A DNA stretch of 64,000 bases, taken from assembly GCA_964245825.1 (NCBI GenBank), contig CAXTNT010000007.1:1-64000 (forward strand), given 5' to 3'. This stretch comes from CAJCIY01 sp964245825 (GTDB lineage: Bacteria > Actinomycetota > Actinomycetes > Mycobacteriales > CAJCIY01). Position numbers and translations under genes: made by a program. The notes beneath the pieces were generated by a model, which was not told the DNA's origin, ran no database searches, and saw nothing but the letters and a program-made list of their open reading frames with translations. Positions 37,800 to 46,000 of the stretch are shown here, piece by piece (position 1 is the first letter of the stretch; every line of letters starts with the position of its first letter).

Positions 37800-39170
37800 T
37801 CAGCTGTCCGAGCGTACGAGGGCGAGCACCTCGTCGCGCAGTGCCGCCACGGCGGAGACGTCGGGCGCCTCCACGTTGAGCCGCAGCAGCGGCTCGGTGT
37901 TCGAGGCGCGGAGGTTGAACCAGGATCCCTGGCCCACGTCGACCGTGAGCCCGTCGAGTTCGTCGACGGACGCCCCGCGGTCGGCGAAGTGCCGACGGAC
38001 CGCGGCCACCCGGCCCGCCTGGTCGGCGACCGTCGAGTTGATCTCACCGCTGGCGGCGTACCGGCCGAACTCGGCGGCCACCTCCGACAGCGGGCGGTCC
38101 TGCCCCCCGAGGACGGCCAGCACGTGCATCGCGGCGAGCATCCCGGTGTCGGCCCGCCAGAAGTCGCGGAAGTAGTAGTGCGCGGAGTGCTCGCCGCCGA
38201 AGATGGCGCCGGTACGGGCCATCTCGGCCTTGATGAAGGAGTGGCCGACGCGGGTGCGGACCGCCTTGCCGCCCCGCTCGGCCACGATCTCCGGGACGGC
38301 ATGGGAGGTGATCAGGTTGTAGATCACCGTCGACCCAGGCTCCTTCGCCAGCTCGCGGGTCGCCACCAGCGCCGTCACGGCGGACGGCGTGACCGCCGCC
38401 CCCCGCTCGTCCACGACGAAGCAGCGGTCGGCGTCCCCGTCGAACGCGAGCCCGATGTCGGCACCGACCTCGCGGACCTTGGCCTGCAGGTCGACGATGT
38501 TCTTCGGCTCCAGCGGGTTGGCCTCGTGGTTGGGGAAGTTCCCGTCGAGCTCGAAGTACATCGGCACGATCGTCAGCGGCAGGTCTGCGAGCACGGCCGG
38601 CACCGTATAGCCGCCCATCCCGTTCCCGGCGTCCACCACCACCGTCAGCGGCCGGATCTGCGAGAGGTCGACCAGACCGCGCAGGTACGCCGCGTACTCC
38701 CCGAGCAGGGTGCGCCGGGTGATCGTGCCGGCCTCACCCCCGAACGCGGGCAGCCCGTCGGCGATCATCCGGCGGATGTCGGCGAGGCCGGTGTCCTGCC
38801 CGATCGGGGCGGCACCGGCACGGCACAGCTTGATGCCGTTGTAGCGGGCCGGGTTGTGGCTGGCCGTGAACATCGCGCCGGGCATGTCGAGCGAGCCGGC
38901 CGCGAAGTAGAGCATGTCGGTCGAACCCAGCCCCGCTTCCACCACGTCGACGCCGCGGCTGGTGGCGCCCTGCGCGAACGCCCGCGACAGCGGTACCGAG
39001 GAGTCGCGCATGTCATGCGCCGTGACCACCCGCCGCGCACCGGTCAGCTCGGCGAACGCGGCGCCCGCGGCGCGGGCGATGCCCTCGTCGAGCTGCTCGG
39101 GCACCAGGCCGCGGATGTCGTACGCCTTGACGAGGGCGTCGAGCCTCGCGTCGAGGGACGGGTCGGACAC
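37800..39170 (-). CDS. manB: Phosphomannomutase/phosphoglucomutase
   Basis: 456 residues from GTG at 39170. The catalytic phosphoserine is S104 in FTASHNPARYNG. The metal-binding loop is DGDAD (D244, D246, D248). The sugar-binding segment is GGEHSAHYYF. It converts mannose-6-phosphate to mannose-1-phosphate for GDP-mannose, and perhaps glucose phosphates too. It starts the run manB-Trm112-SIS that leads to mtrA on the same strand. Confidence 0.93.
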   Translation of the reverse strand: MSDPSLDARLDALVKAYDIRGLVPEQLDEGIARAAGAAFAELTGARRVVTAHDMRDSSVPLSRAFAQGATSRGVDVVEAGLGSTDMLYFAAGSLDMPGAMFTASHNPARYNGIKLCRAGAAPIGQDTGLADIRRMIADGLPAFGGEAGTITRRTLLGEYAAYLRGLVDLSQIRPLTVVVDAGNGMGGYTVPAVLADLPLTIVPMYFELDGNFPNHEANPLEPKNIVDLQAKVREVGADIGLAFDGDADRCFVVDERGAAVTPSAVTALVATRELAKEPGSTVIYNLITSHAVPEIVAERGGKAVRTRVGHSFIKAEMARTGAIFGGEHSAHYYFRDFWRADTGMLAAMHVLAVLGGQDRPLSEVAAEFGRYAASGEINSTVADQAGRVAAVRRHFADRGASVDELDGLTVDVGQGSWFNLRASNTEPLLRLNVEAPDVSAVAALRDEVLALVRSDS

Positions 39171-39225
39171 GGCGGTGCTCCAACGGGCGCAGGGACGGGG
39201 CACCCGACCCTAGCCGCCGACCGGG

Positions 39226-39459
39226 TCAGGCCCGCTGGCGCTCGGGGACGCGGCCCTTGCCCGGCTTGACCGTCCGGGCCAGCACGTCGCCGACGTCCAG
39301 ACCACCGTCCGGGCCCTCGTACGAGCGACGTTCGCAGCCTCGACAGGAGACGAAGACCACGGGGGTCCCGTCGGTCAGGCACAGGTCGAGACGCAGCACC
39401 CGACCGCTCCCACACGCCTGGCAGAAATCACGGACGGGGGCGGGCGACGGTGCGGGCAT
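39226..39459 (-). CDS. Small zinc-ribbon protein of unknown function
   Basis: 77 residues. FCQACGSGRVLRLDLCLTDG and VVFVSCRGCERRSY give two CxxC knuckles about 25 residues apart, a zinc ribbon. A GGAG ribosome site precedes the ATG by a short spacer. The basic C-terminus (VKPGKGRVPERQRA) suggests nucleic-acid contact. It is conserved in position next to manB and DUF3499, but the function is not known. Confidence 0.75.
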   Translation of the reverse strand: MPAPSPAPVRDFCQACGSGRVLRLDLCLTDGTPVVFVSCRGCERRSYEGPDGGLDVGDVLARTVKPGKGRVPERQRA

Positions 39460-39556
39460 GAGTCTCCGGGGACAGGCGAGGTGGGACCGCGACTACATCG
39501 GCTGTTCGGGCGAACACCTTGAGTCCGTCGCACCGGACTGCGCCGGCTGGGCTGCT

Positions 39557-39901
39557 CTAGAGCGAGGGGGTGGGCAGGGCGCGCAGATGGCCACGCCGGC
39601 CGAGCGGGCCGCTCGGGGGAGCCGTGACCGTCGGCCGGGCCGCCTCGCGTACGGCGTCGGCGAGCGCCTCCAGGTCATCGGCGCTGCGCTGGGGTGGCAC
39701 GTCCGGGGCCTCGACGCGCAGCACCGACCAGCCCCGGGGCACGGTCAGCCTGGCTGCGTGCGGCGAGCACAGGTCGTACGTGTGGGGTTCGAGGTACGGG
39801 GCCAGCGGGCCGACCACGGCGGTGGAGTCCGCGTAGGCGTAGGTCAGCGTGGCGACCGCGTCGCCTGAGCACGCGGTTCGCGAGCAGCGCCGGGTCGTCA
39901 C
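39557..39901 (-). CDS. DUF3499 family protein
   Basis: 114 residues from GTG at 39901. VTTRRCSRTACSGDAVATLT and EPHTYDLCSPHAARLTVPRG are the family's Cys-containing signatures, with a probable zinc site. Homologues sit between manB and whiB in mycobacteria, as here. The function is unknown. The C-terminal 25 residues are Pro/Arg-rich. It is divergent from the zincin-like gene with an 87-base gap. Confidence 0.88.
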   Translation of the reverse strand: MTTRRCSRTACSGDAVATLTYAYADSTAVVGPLAPYLEPHTYDLCSPHAARLTVPRGWSVLRVEAPDVPPQRSADDLEALADAVREAARPTVTAPPSGPLGRRGHLRALPTPSL

Positions 39902-39988
39902 GGACGGACGGTAACCGTCGCGGCAGGACGGGGCGACCACCACCGCCACCGGCGTGGGGCGTGTCGCGCCGGCCAGTACCGTCGCCCG

Positions 39989-40420
39989 ATGGCCGTGCGC
40001 ACGTTCCCCCGCCGGCGCGACCGCCGCGGCCGCGGTCCCCGCGGTCAGCTCGCCGGCAGCCAGGTGCCGCTCCGACGGGGGAAGGCCGACCGCTTCGACG
40101 AACTCGTGCTCGACGCTGTCGAGCACCTGGAGGAGCGCTGGTCGGAGCAGCTGTCGACCGTGGAGTTCGCGGTGGAGGCGGTGCCCCCCGACGACGAGCC
40201 CTCGCCCGACGGCGACCCCGTGGCGCTGGCCCGGCTGGAGCCCGACAGCGCCGATTCGCCCGCGCGGATCGTCGTCTACCGGCGCCCGCTCGAAGCCCGC
40301 GGGCGGGACCGGGAGGACCTCGCCGACCTGGTGCTGGATGTGCTCGTGCACGAGGTGGCCCGGCTGCTCGGGGTCACCCCCGAGGTCGTCGACCCCGAGG
40401 GGCACCCCCCCGAGGAGTGA
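39989..40420 (+). CDS. Zincin-like metallopeptidase family protein with altered HExxH
   Basis: 143 residues. The region from about 35 matches the Zincin_1 family (PF06262), which usually has HExxH. Here the motif is HEVAR (H121, E122, R125), so the second zinc His is replaced by Arg. A His at 139 could not fill this position in the helix. It may be an inactive relative or use a different ligand. The N-terminus is basic. It converges on DUF5719 (3-base gap). Confidence 0.8.
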   Translation: MAVRTFPRRRDRRGRGPRGQLAGSQVPLRRGKADRFDELVLDAVEHLEERWSEQLSTVEFAVEAVPPDDEPSPDGDPVALARLEPDSADSPARIVVYRRPLEARGRDREDLADLVLDVLVHEVARLLGVTPEVVDPEGHPPEE

Positions 40421-40423
40421 CGG

Positions 40424-41929
40424 TCAGGGTTGGCTCAGGGGCAGCGACCCGACCGCCGGGACCGGCTTCTCCAGCGGCGCGCCGGTGACCTGGTAGGCCG
40501 AGAGCAACGGCCCCGAGCCGGCGGCCTCCTCGATCAGCCGGGTCGCGTAGAGCGGACCGGAGGACGGCGTGGGCGTCAGCGTCACACTGCTGCCGGCCGG
40601 CACCTGCAGGGCCAGCAGCGACACAGCCACGGTCTCCCCCGCCGGGACCGGGACCAGGCGGGTCACGACCACCCCGTTCGGCGCGCTCGCGCTGACCGCG
40701 ACGGTCGCGGCAGCCTGCGGCGCCGACAGGACCAGCACGCTGCCGGCGCCGGCGCCGGCGCCGAGGCCGGCGATCGGCACGAGTCCGGCCGCCAGCAAGG
40801 GTTCGCTCGCCCCGAGGTAGGTGATCTCGTGGGTGGCGCTGCCTGCGCCGGTGCCGGCCACGTCTATCAGGACGCCGGCTACGACCGGCTCGGTGCGGCC
40901 CGTCGTGCCGGGCTGGCTGCGGATGGTCAGGGTCGCGGGCAGTTGCGCGAGCAGACCGCCCACCGGCACGGCCCGGACCGACTGTGGCGGAACCGTCACC
41001 GCGTTCAGGCCGGTCGGGACGAAACTGCCGTCGGACGTGGTTGCGGTGACCTGCACGGTCGTCGGCGCCGGCCCGGGGTTGGCGACGAACAGCGTCCGCG
41101 TGGGCGTCGTCCCGGCGACCGAGCCGGGCAGGCCGGCCACGGTCACGGTCGGAGCCGGCTGCCCGACCGGGACCCAGTCGGTGCCCAACAGGAGCTGGCC
41201 GCGCGACCGCACGTCCCGGATCGCCGCCGAGACCTGGCCCGTCTCGGTCTGGACGTGCACCGCGGTGGCTGCGGCGTTCGGAGCCAGCCTCACCAGCGGC
41301 AGTCGGTCGACCGTGTGTGGCGGGACCACGAGGTTGACGCCGGCGGCGGCCGCCACCAGCCCGGACGGGGTCAACACCGTGACCGTCACGATGGCGCGGG
41401 TGGCAGCCGGATTGGCGAGCACCACGACGGGCGCGTCCCCGACCCCGGTAGCCGCCCCGACGAACCACTGCTCGGAGCGCGCCGGCACGCACCGGGCCTC
41501 GGCCAGGCCCTGGTCGGTAGTGCTGGTCGCGCGCGAGATCTGCTCCCCGACCAGGCCGGCGGTCAAGGGTCCCGTGCCGCGGAGCGTGACCGGGCCGGTG
41601 ATCGTGCCCGCGTACGCGGCGACGAGCTGGCCCGCGGCCAGGACGGGCGCGGCGGCCGACACCGCGGAGGCGGCCGCGGCCAGTGTCACCGTCCCGGCGC
41701 CCGGCGAGGTGGTGCCGGCGACGACCTGCGTGGTGAGGGTGCCGGGGATGCTCCGCAGGTCCGGGCAGAACAGCGCCGCCCGGACGGTCGACCCCGTTGT
41801 CGCCGGGAGGGCGGGCGGGTCAATCGGCGCCGGACCCGGACGGCCCAGGGCCGCCAGCACGCCGACCACAGCCAGGCCGACCACGGCGCCCACGGTGACG
41901 ACACCCGGCCCGCCCACCGCAATCCTCAC
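40424..41929 (-). CDS. DUF5719 family secreted/membrane-anchored protein
   Basis: 501 residues from GTG at 41929, overlapping the GT2 stop. One N-terminal helix (about 9-27) is followed by a long Ala/Thr/Val/Pro-rich region of beta strands, with recurring segments such as VVVLANPAATRAIVTVTVLT and TLFVANPGPAPTTVQVTATT. These look like repeated Ig-like or jelly-roll modules. The function is unknown. It is coupled to the GT2 protein and likely acts on the cell surface with it. Confidence 0.82.
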   Translation of the reverse strand: MRIAVGGPGVVTVGAVVGLAVVGVLAALGRPGPAPIDPPALPATTGSTVRAALFCPDLRSIPGTLTTQVVAGTTSPGAGTVTLAAAASAVSAAAPVLAAGQLVAAYAGTITGPVTLRGTGPLTAGLVGEQISRATSTTDQGLAEARCVPARSEQWFVGAATGVGDAPVVVLANPAATRAIVTVTVLTPSGLVAAAAGVNLVVPPHTVDRLPLVRLAPNAAATAVHVQTETGQVSAAIRDVRSRGQLLLGTDWVPVGQPAPTVTVAGLPGSVAGTTPTRTLFVANPGPAPTTVQVTATTSDGSFVPTGLNAVTVPPQSVRAVPVGGLLAQLPATLTIRSQPGTTGRTEPVVAGVLIDVAGTGAGSATHEITYLGASEPLLAAGLVPIAGLGAGAGAGSVLVLSAPQAAATVAVSASAPNGVVVTRLVPVPAGETVAVSLLALQVPAGSSVTLTPTPSSGPLYATRLIEEAAGSGPLLSAYQVTGAPLEKPVPAVGSLPLSQP

Positions 41930-44900
41930 GTCGACCGCCGATGACGCGGGCCGGGACCGCGGTGCCGCGCACCGCGCCGACGTACCCGGCCTGGGGCCGG
42001 GGGTGTCCCGGGGTCGACCGCAGCGTCGGGGGCGGCACGCTCGCTGCCCGTCGCCAGGGCAGCCGCGGTTACCTCCTCGTGCGTCCACAGCTCGTCCGGC
42101 TCGAGGGTTGCCGCGACCGGGCCGGCCGGCTCCTCCTCGGGGCGCCGCACCCCCGGCGCAGCGAGCACGACTGCCACGAGGACGGCCAGCGCCTGCAGCC
42201 AGAGCTCGAGGTGCCGCTCGCCCGCGTCATAGGAGAGCTGGAGGGTGCCGCCCCCGGCGGGCAGCCGGAAGGCCTGCGCCCAGCCCCAGGCGGTCACCGG
42301 CGTCAGCCTCGTCCCGTCCAGGCTCGCCCGCCAGCGACCGTCCGCGCTGTCGGCAAGGACCAGGAGGCGGTCGCCCGAGCCCGTCGGCACCGAGACGTGT
42401 ACGCCCAGCGGCCCGGCGGTCAGCGCCCGGATCGGGGCCGTGGACAGCTGGTCCAGGGTCGGTCCACGCCCGAGGGCTGCGCCGGCGGGCGCCGGATCCG
42501 CCGCAACATCGGCGACGGCTCCGCTGACGATCTCCAGGCGGGCCGAGGGGACGAGCAGCTGCCAGAGCTCCACGTCGCCCGGCAGTGCGTACCTGGACAG
42601 TGCGGGCTGGCGGTCCAGGACTCCCGCGAGATCGCCCGCGGCGGCCTCGTCGAGCGCGACGTAGCGCACGTGGAAGGTGGCCAAGGTCTCCGCGGCGTCG
42701 GTGCCCCGATCACTCGTCAGGTCGGCCACGAGGTGGTTCAACAGGGTCGAGGACGCGGGGGACGGGCTCAGGTCCTCATCACCCAGACGCGCGCCGGCGA
42801 CCCGGGTGAGCGAGTACGCGACCCGGCCGTCCACCGTGCGCAGCGTCAGCACCCGCTGACCGGGGTCGGTTGCCGCGTTGTCCACCACGATCGAGGGCAG
42901 CGCCGCCGTGTCCGCGCGGTGCAGGGGATCACCGGCGCCGTGGACGACAAGCCAGCTCGCAGCGACGAAGGGCACCGCCGCGGTCATCAGCGCCAGGAGC
43001 ACCGATAGCGGCTGGTGTATGCCGAAGCTCGAGCCACGCAGAGCCCGCCGCACGCCCTGGGCGGCCAGCAGGGCGCCCCCGACCAGGGCTGCCGACGCCA
43101 GGCCCAAGCCGACGCCGGACCAACCCTGCGGGGGGCGGCCGGTCGCGGAGGCGCCGACCCTGGCCGCGAGCAGGCCGCCGAGCATGCCGATCGCGGCGAC
43201 GGCCAGGGCACTGGCCGCTGCCCGGCTGCGGGAGGCACGCAGGCACGCCGCGACGGCCGCCAGCAGCACCGGAGCCACGACCCACAACGGCATCGCCCGG
43301 GGCCCACCCGGGCTCAGCAGAAGCACGTCCGCGGCGCCCACCGGACGGGCTGCCACGCTGGCAAGACCGCCGGGGCCGCCGAGGCCCACCACCAGGACTC
43401 GGGGGTGGTGCACGACCGACAGGCTCCATGGCAGCAGGACCAACGGCGTGACAGCCAGGGCGCAGACGGCCTCGCCCAGGCGTGTCGTCGCCGCCTGCCA
43501 GGGACGCCCGGAGAGCGGGGCGGTCGCCACGCTGAGAAGTCCGGATGCCAGCAGCAGCACGGCGGCGAGCGACCAGACGGGTGGGGAGAACGCCGCGGTC
43601 GCCGCGATGCCCAGGCCCAGCGCGAACACGTGGCTGCCCGCCTGGCCACGCTGCAGCCGGACCCCGGCGGCGACCAGCATCGGCAGCGCGACGACCGCCA
43701 CCAAGGCGTCGAAACGGCCGCCGTCCAGCGCCCCCGTGACGGGCGGCAGCAGCGCGTACGTGGCAGCCGCCCACCACCGCAGCCCGACCGAGAGGCGCAG
43801 TCGGCGGGTGGCCCACCACGCGGACAGGCCGGCGAGCGGCACCGCGCCCAGGACGAGGACGGTGAGGGCCGCTGCCGGGTCACCGCCGAAGGGCAGCGAC
43901 GCCAGGGCGAGCAGCGGGAGCCACGGCGAGGCAGGGGAACCGCTGCCTGCGCCGACGTCGTGCCAACCGGCGACGTACGTGTGCCAGAGATCGTCGGCGC
44001 CGCCGTCGACGGGCAGGAGCCGGCCGCCGGTGAGCGCGCCGCCGCGCAGCAGGTGCCGGTCCGCGACCAGCGCCACGACCAGCAGGACCACGATCAGGAC
44101 GAAGCCCGGGCGCACCAGCAGCCGGCGCACGACGTTGGCGTCGGAGTCGGGCAGCCCGTCGTCCTGGTCGCGGGCCAGGGCCTCGATCTCGCCGGCGCCC
44201 GAGAGCCGGTCCGTGGTCGCCAGGAGCGCCGCGCGCAGTCGCGTGCTTCCGCGTGACAGCAACGGCCGCGCCGCTCGGGAGGGGAGCGTCAGCTGGCCGC
44301 GCCGCCAGCGGCGGCCTGCCAGCAGCCGGCCGGGATGGGCCAGCACGTCCACGCCGGCGAGCAGCTCCTCGTAGGCCGCCACCACCCGTCGGGTGAGCAG
44401 CAGGACCATGGCCCGCAGCAGGACGCCCAGGGCGAGGCGGGGCAGCCGTAGGAGCCCGCCCCAGCCGCCGCCGTCGAGGACCGAGACGTAGAGGGCATGG
44501 GCGCGGTCGGTCCGGCCGACCCGACCGACGAGGGACCCGTCCCGCAGACCGGTCAGCGTGGCGCGGGCGTGCCGGATGCGGGCGGACGGAACGATCGCGA
44601 CACGGCGACCGGAACGCACTGCCCGCCACCCGAAGTCGATGTCCTCGCGCAGCAGCGGCAGTGTCGGATCGAACCCATGCAGGGCGTCCCAGGTCTCCCG
44701 GCGGACGAGGGCACCGGCGGTGCCGACGGCGAGCACGTCCCGCGGCCGTTCGTGCTGGCCCTGGTCGATCTCCCCCGGTTCCAGGAAGGTCTCCCGCCGA
44801 CCGGCGGCGTCGGTGGACTGACCGATGTCCACCAACCGGTCGGGATGGTCCCAGTCGACGGCCTTGGCCCCGAGGATCGAGACGCTCGGATTGCGCTCCG

Positions 44901-45390
44901 CGTGCTCGAGCAGCCGCTCTAGCGCGTCCGGCTCGGGCGCGCTGTCGTCGTGCAGAAGCCAGATCCACTCGCGGTGCCCGGCCCGTACCGAGAGGGACAC
45001 CTCGGCGGCGGCGAGTGCGCTCGCCACTGCCTGCCCATAGCCGGTCATCTCGCCCGCCTGCACGAAACCCCTGGTCCCGAGGGCGCGGGTCAGCAGCTGG
45101 GCGCTCGCGTCGATGCTGCCCGTGTCGACGGCGACGACCTGCTCGGGCGCTCGCGTCTGGACCCGCAGCGACGCCAGCGTCGTCGGCAGCCACCGTGCGC
45201 CGTTGTGCGCGACGAGGACCGCGGTGACGTACGACGGCGGTCCGCCCGCGGCCTCGGGCTCCTCGTCCTGGAACGGCTCGTCGGCGAGCAGGGTCTCGAA
45301 CAGCTCCCGCCGCGCGCGCTGAGCCTTGGAGGTGTCGAACAACGGTGCGCCCTCATCAGCCGGCGGAGCCCCGTGCGCGCGGTCGGACAT
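41926..45390 (-). CDS. Very large GT2 glycosyltransferase with multi-pass membrane domain
   Basis: 1154 residues from ATG at 45390. The GT2 domain is at about 55-290, with VTAVLVAHNGARWLPTTLAS, the VDTGSID loop and WLLHDDSAPEPDAL. A membrane part of about a dozen helices follows (about 310-800), then a large extracytoplasmic domain and a final helix (LWLQALAVLVAVVLAAPGVRR). The architecture suggests transfer or polymerisation of an envelope glycan, using a polyprenyl carrier. Donor and acceptor are unknown. It is upstream of and coupled to DUF5719, and downstream of whiB on the same strand. Confidence 0.85.
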   Translation of the reverse strand: MSDRAHGAPPADEGAPLFDTSKAQRARRELFETLLADEPFQDEEPEAAGGPPSYVTAVLVAHNGARWLPTTLASLRVQTRAPEQVVAVDTGSIDASAQLLTRALGTRGFVQAGEMTGYGQAVASALAAAEVSLSVRAGHREWIWLLHDDSAPEPDALERLLEHAERNPSVSILGAKAVDWDHPDRLVDIGQSTDAAGRRETFLEPGEIDQGQHERPRDVLAVGTAGALVRRETWDALHGFDPTLPLLREDIDFGWRAVRSGRRVAIVPSARIRHARATLTGLRDGSLVGRVGRTDRAHALYVSVLDGGGWGGLLRLPRLALGVLLRAMVLLLTRRVVAAYEELLAGVDVLAHPGRLLAGRRWRRGQLTLPSRAARPLLSRGSTRLRAALLATTDRLSGAGEIEALARDQDDGLPDSDANVVRRLLVRPGFVLIVVLLVVALVADRHLLRGGALTGGRLLPVDGGADDLWHTYVAGWHDVGAGSGSPASPWLPLLALASLPFGGDPAAALTVLVLGAVPLAGLSAWWATRRLRLSVGLRWWAAATYALLPPVTGALDGGRFDALVAVVALPMLVAAGVRLQRGQAGSHVFALGLGIAATAAFSPPVWSLAAVLLLASGLLSVATAPLSGRPWQAATTRLGEAVCALAVTPLVLLPWSLSVVHHPRVLVVGLGGPGGLASVAARPVGAADVLLLSPGGPRAMPLWVVAPVLLAAVAACLRASRSRAAASALAVAAIGMLGGLLAARVGASATGRPPQGWSGVGLGLASAALVGGALLAAQGVRRALRGSSFGIHQPLSVLLALMTAAVPFVAASWLVVHGAGDPLHRADTAALPSIVVDNAATDPGQRVLTLRTVDGRVAYSLTRVAGARLGDEDLSPSPASSTLLNHLVADLTSDRGTDAAETLATFHVRYVALDEAAAGDLAGVLDRQPALSRYALPGDVELWQLLVPSARLEIVSGAVADVAADPAPAGAALGRGPTLDQLSTAPIRALTAGPLGVHVSVPTGSGDRLLVLADSADGRWRASLDGTRLTPVTAWGWAQAFRLPAGGGTLQLSYDAGERHLELWLQALAVLVAVVLAAPGVRRPEEEPAGPVAATLEPDELWTHEEVTAAALATGSERAAPDAAVDPGTPPAPGRVRRRGARHRGPGPRHRRST

Positions 45391-45542
45391 GGATCGGTCG
45401 CGCCTCGTCGTCTGTCGTCGGCCACAGGCCGGGACGGGCGCCGCGCCGGTCCCTGCCACCCACGGTGGGTCTGCGGACGGCTACGACCCTAGAGCACCCC
45501 GTCGTGCCGGACGCAACGTGAGAAAGGCCGACCCCGCGTGCG

Positions 45543-45833
45543 TCAGACGGCCTGGCGCCGCACCCGGCGGCGCTCACGCTCGGACAGACCGCCCCAGATC
45601 CCGAAGCGCTCGTCGTTGGCGAGCGCGTACTCCAGGCATTCGCCCCGCACCTCACAGGAGGTGCACACCCGCTTGGCTTCCCGCGTCGAACCGCCCTTCT
45701 CCGGGAAGAAGCTCTCGGGGTCGGTCTGGGCGCACAGCGCCCGCTCCTGCCAGGCCAACAACCCCTCGGGAGCTTCCAGGCCGAACAGGTCGAGACCGTC
45801 CCAGGTCTCGTTCAGGGTGCTGTCTTCGTCCAT
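45543..45833 (-). CDS. whiB: WhiB-family iron-sulfur regulator (WhiB2/WhmD type)
   Basis: 96 residues from ATG at 45833. The four cluster cysteines are C34, C57, C60 and C66 (RALCAQTDPE, VCTSCEVRGEC), followed by the GIWGG turn (78-82) and a basic tail (SERERRRVRRQ). WhiB proteins bind a 4Fe-4S cluster and the sigma factor to control division and stress genes. The place next to manB, DUF3499 and fbiA is that of mycobacterial whiB2. A sigma-70-type promoter precedes it. Confidence 0.93.
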   Translation of the reverse strand: MDEDSTLNETWDGLDLFGLEAPEGLLAWQERALCAQTDPESFFPEKGGSTREAKRVCTSCEVRGECLEYALANDERFGIWGGLSERERRRVRRQAV

Positions 45834-45909
45834 CAGGTGTCTCCCGACCAAACTGTGCGTGGTGGCCGTAGCACACCTTCGACCCCAACGGCCGAACGAC
45901 ACGGGTGTA

Positions 45910-45939
45910 ATTACAGACGTGTCGGACGGTGTACGTCAA
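45910..45939 (-). promoter_or_regulatory. Sigma-70-type promoter upstream of whiB
   Basis: On the minus strand TTGACG (45939-45934) and TGTAAT (45915-45910) are 18 bases apart. Transcription would start about 70 bases before the whiB ATG, giving a leader of that length. Confidence 0.6.
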
Positions 45940-46000
45940 GCGGCTACCCCGCGCAGGCGGGGATCCGGGCAGTCACGGGCCGCCGGAGGCGGCTCTGCGC

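Noticed and set aside
39503..39516. TGTTCG-GG-CGAACA palindrome, considered as an SOS box
   Set aside because: The LexA box of actinobacteria is GAAC-N4-GTTC; here the half-sites are in the reverse order, and no SOS gene follows.
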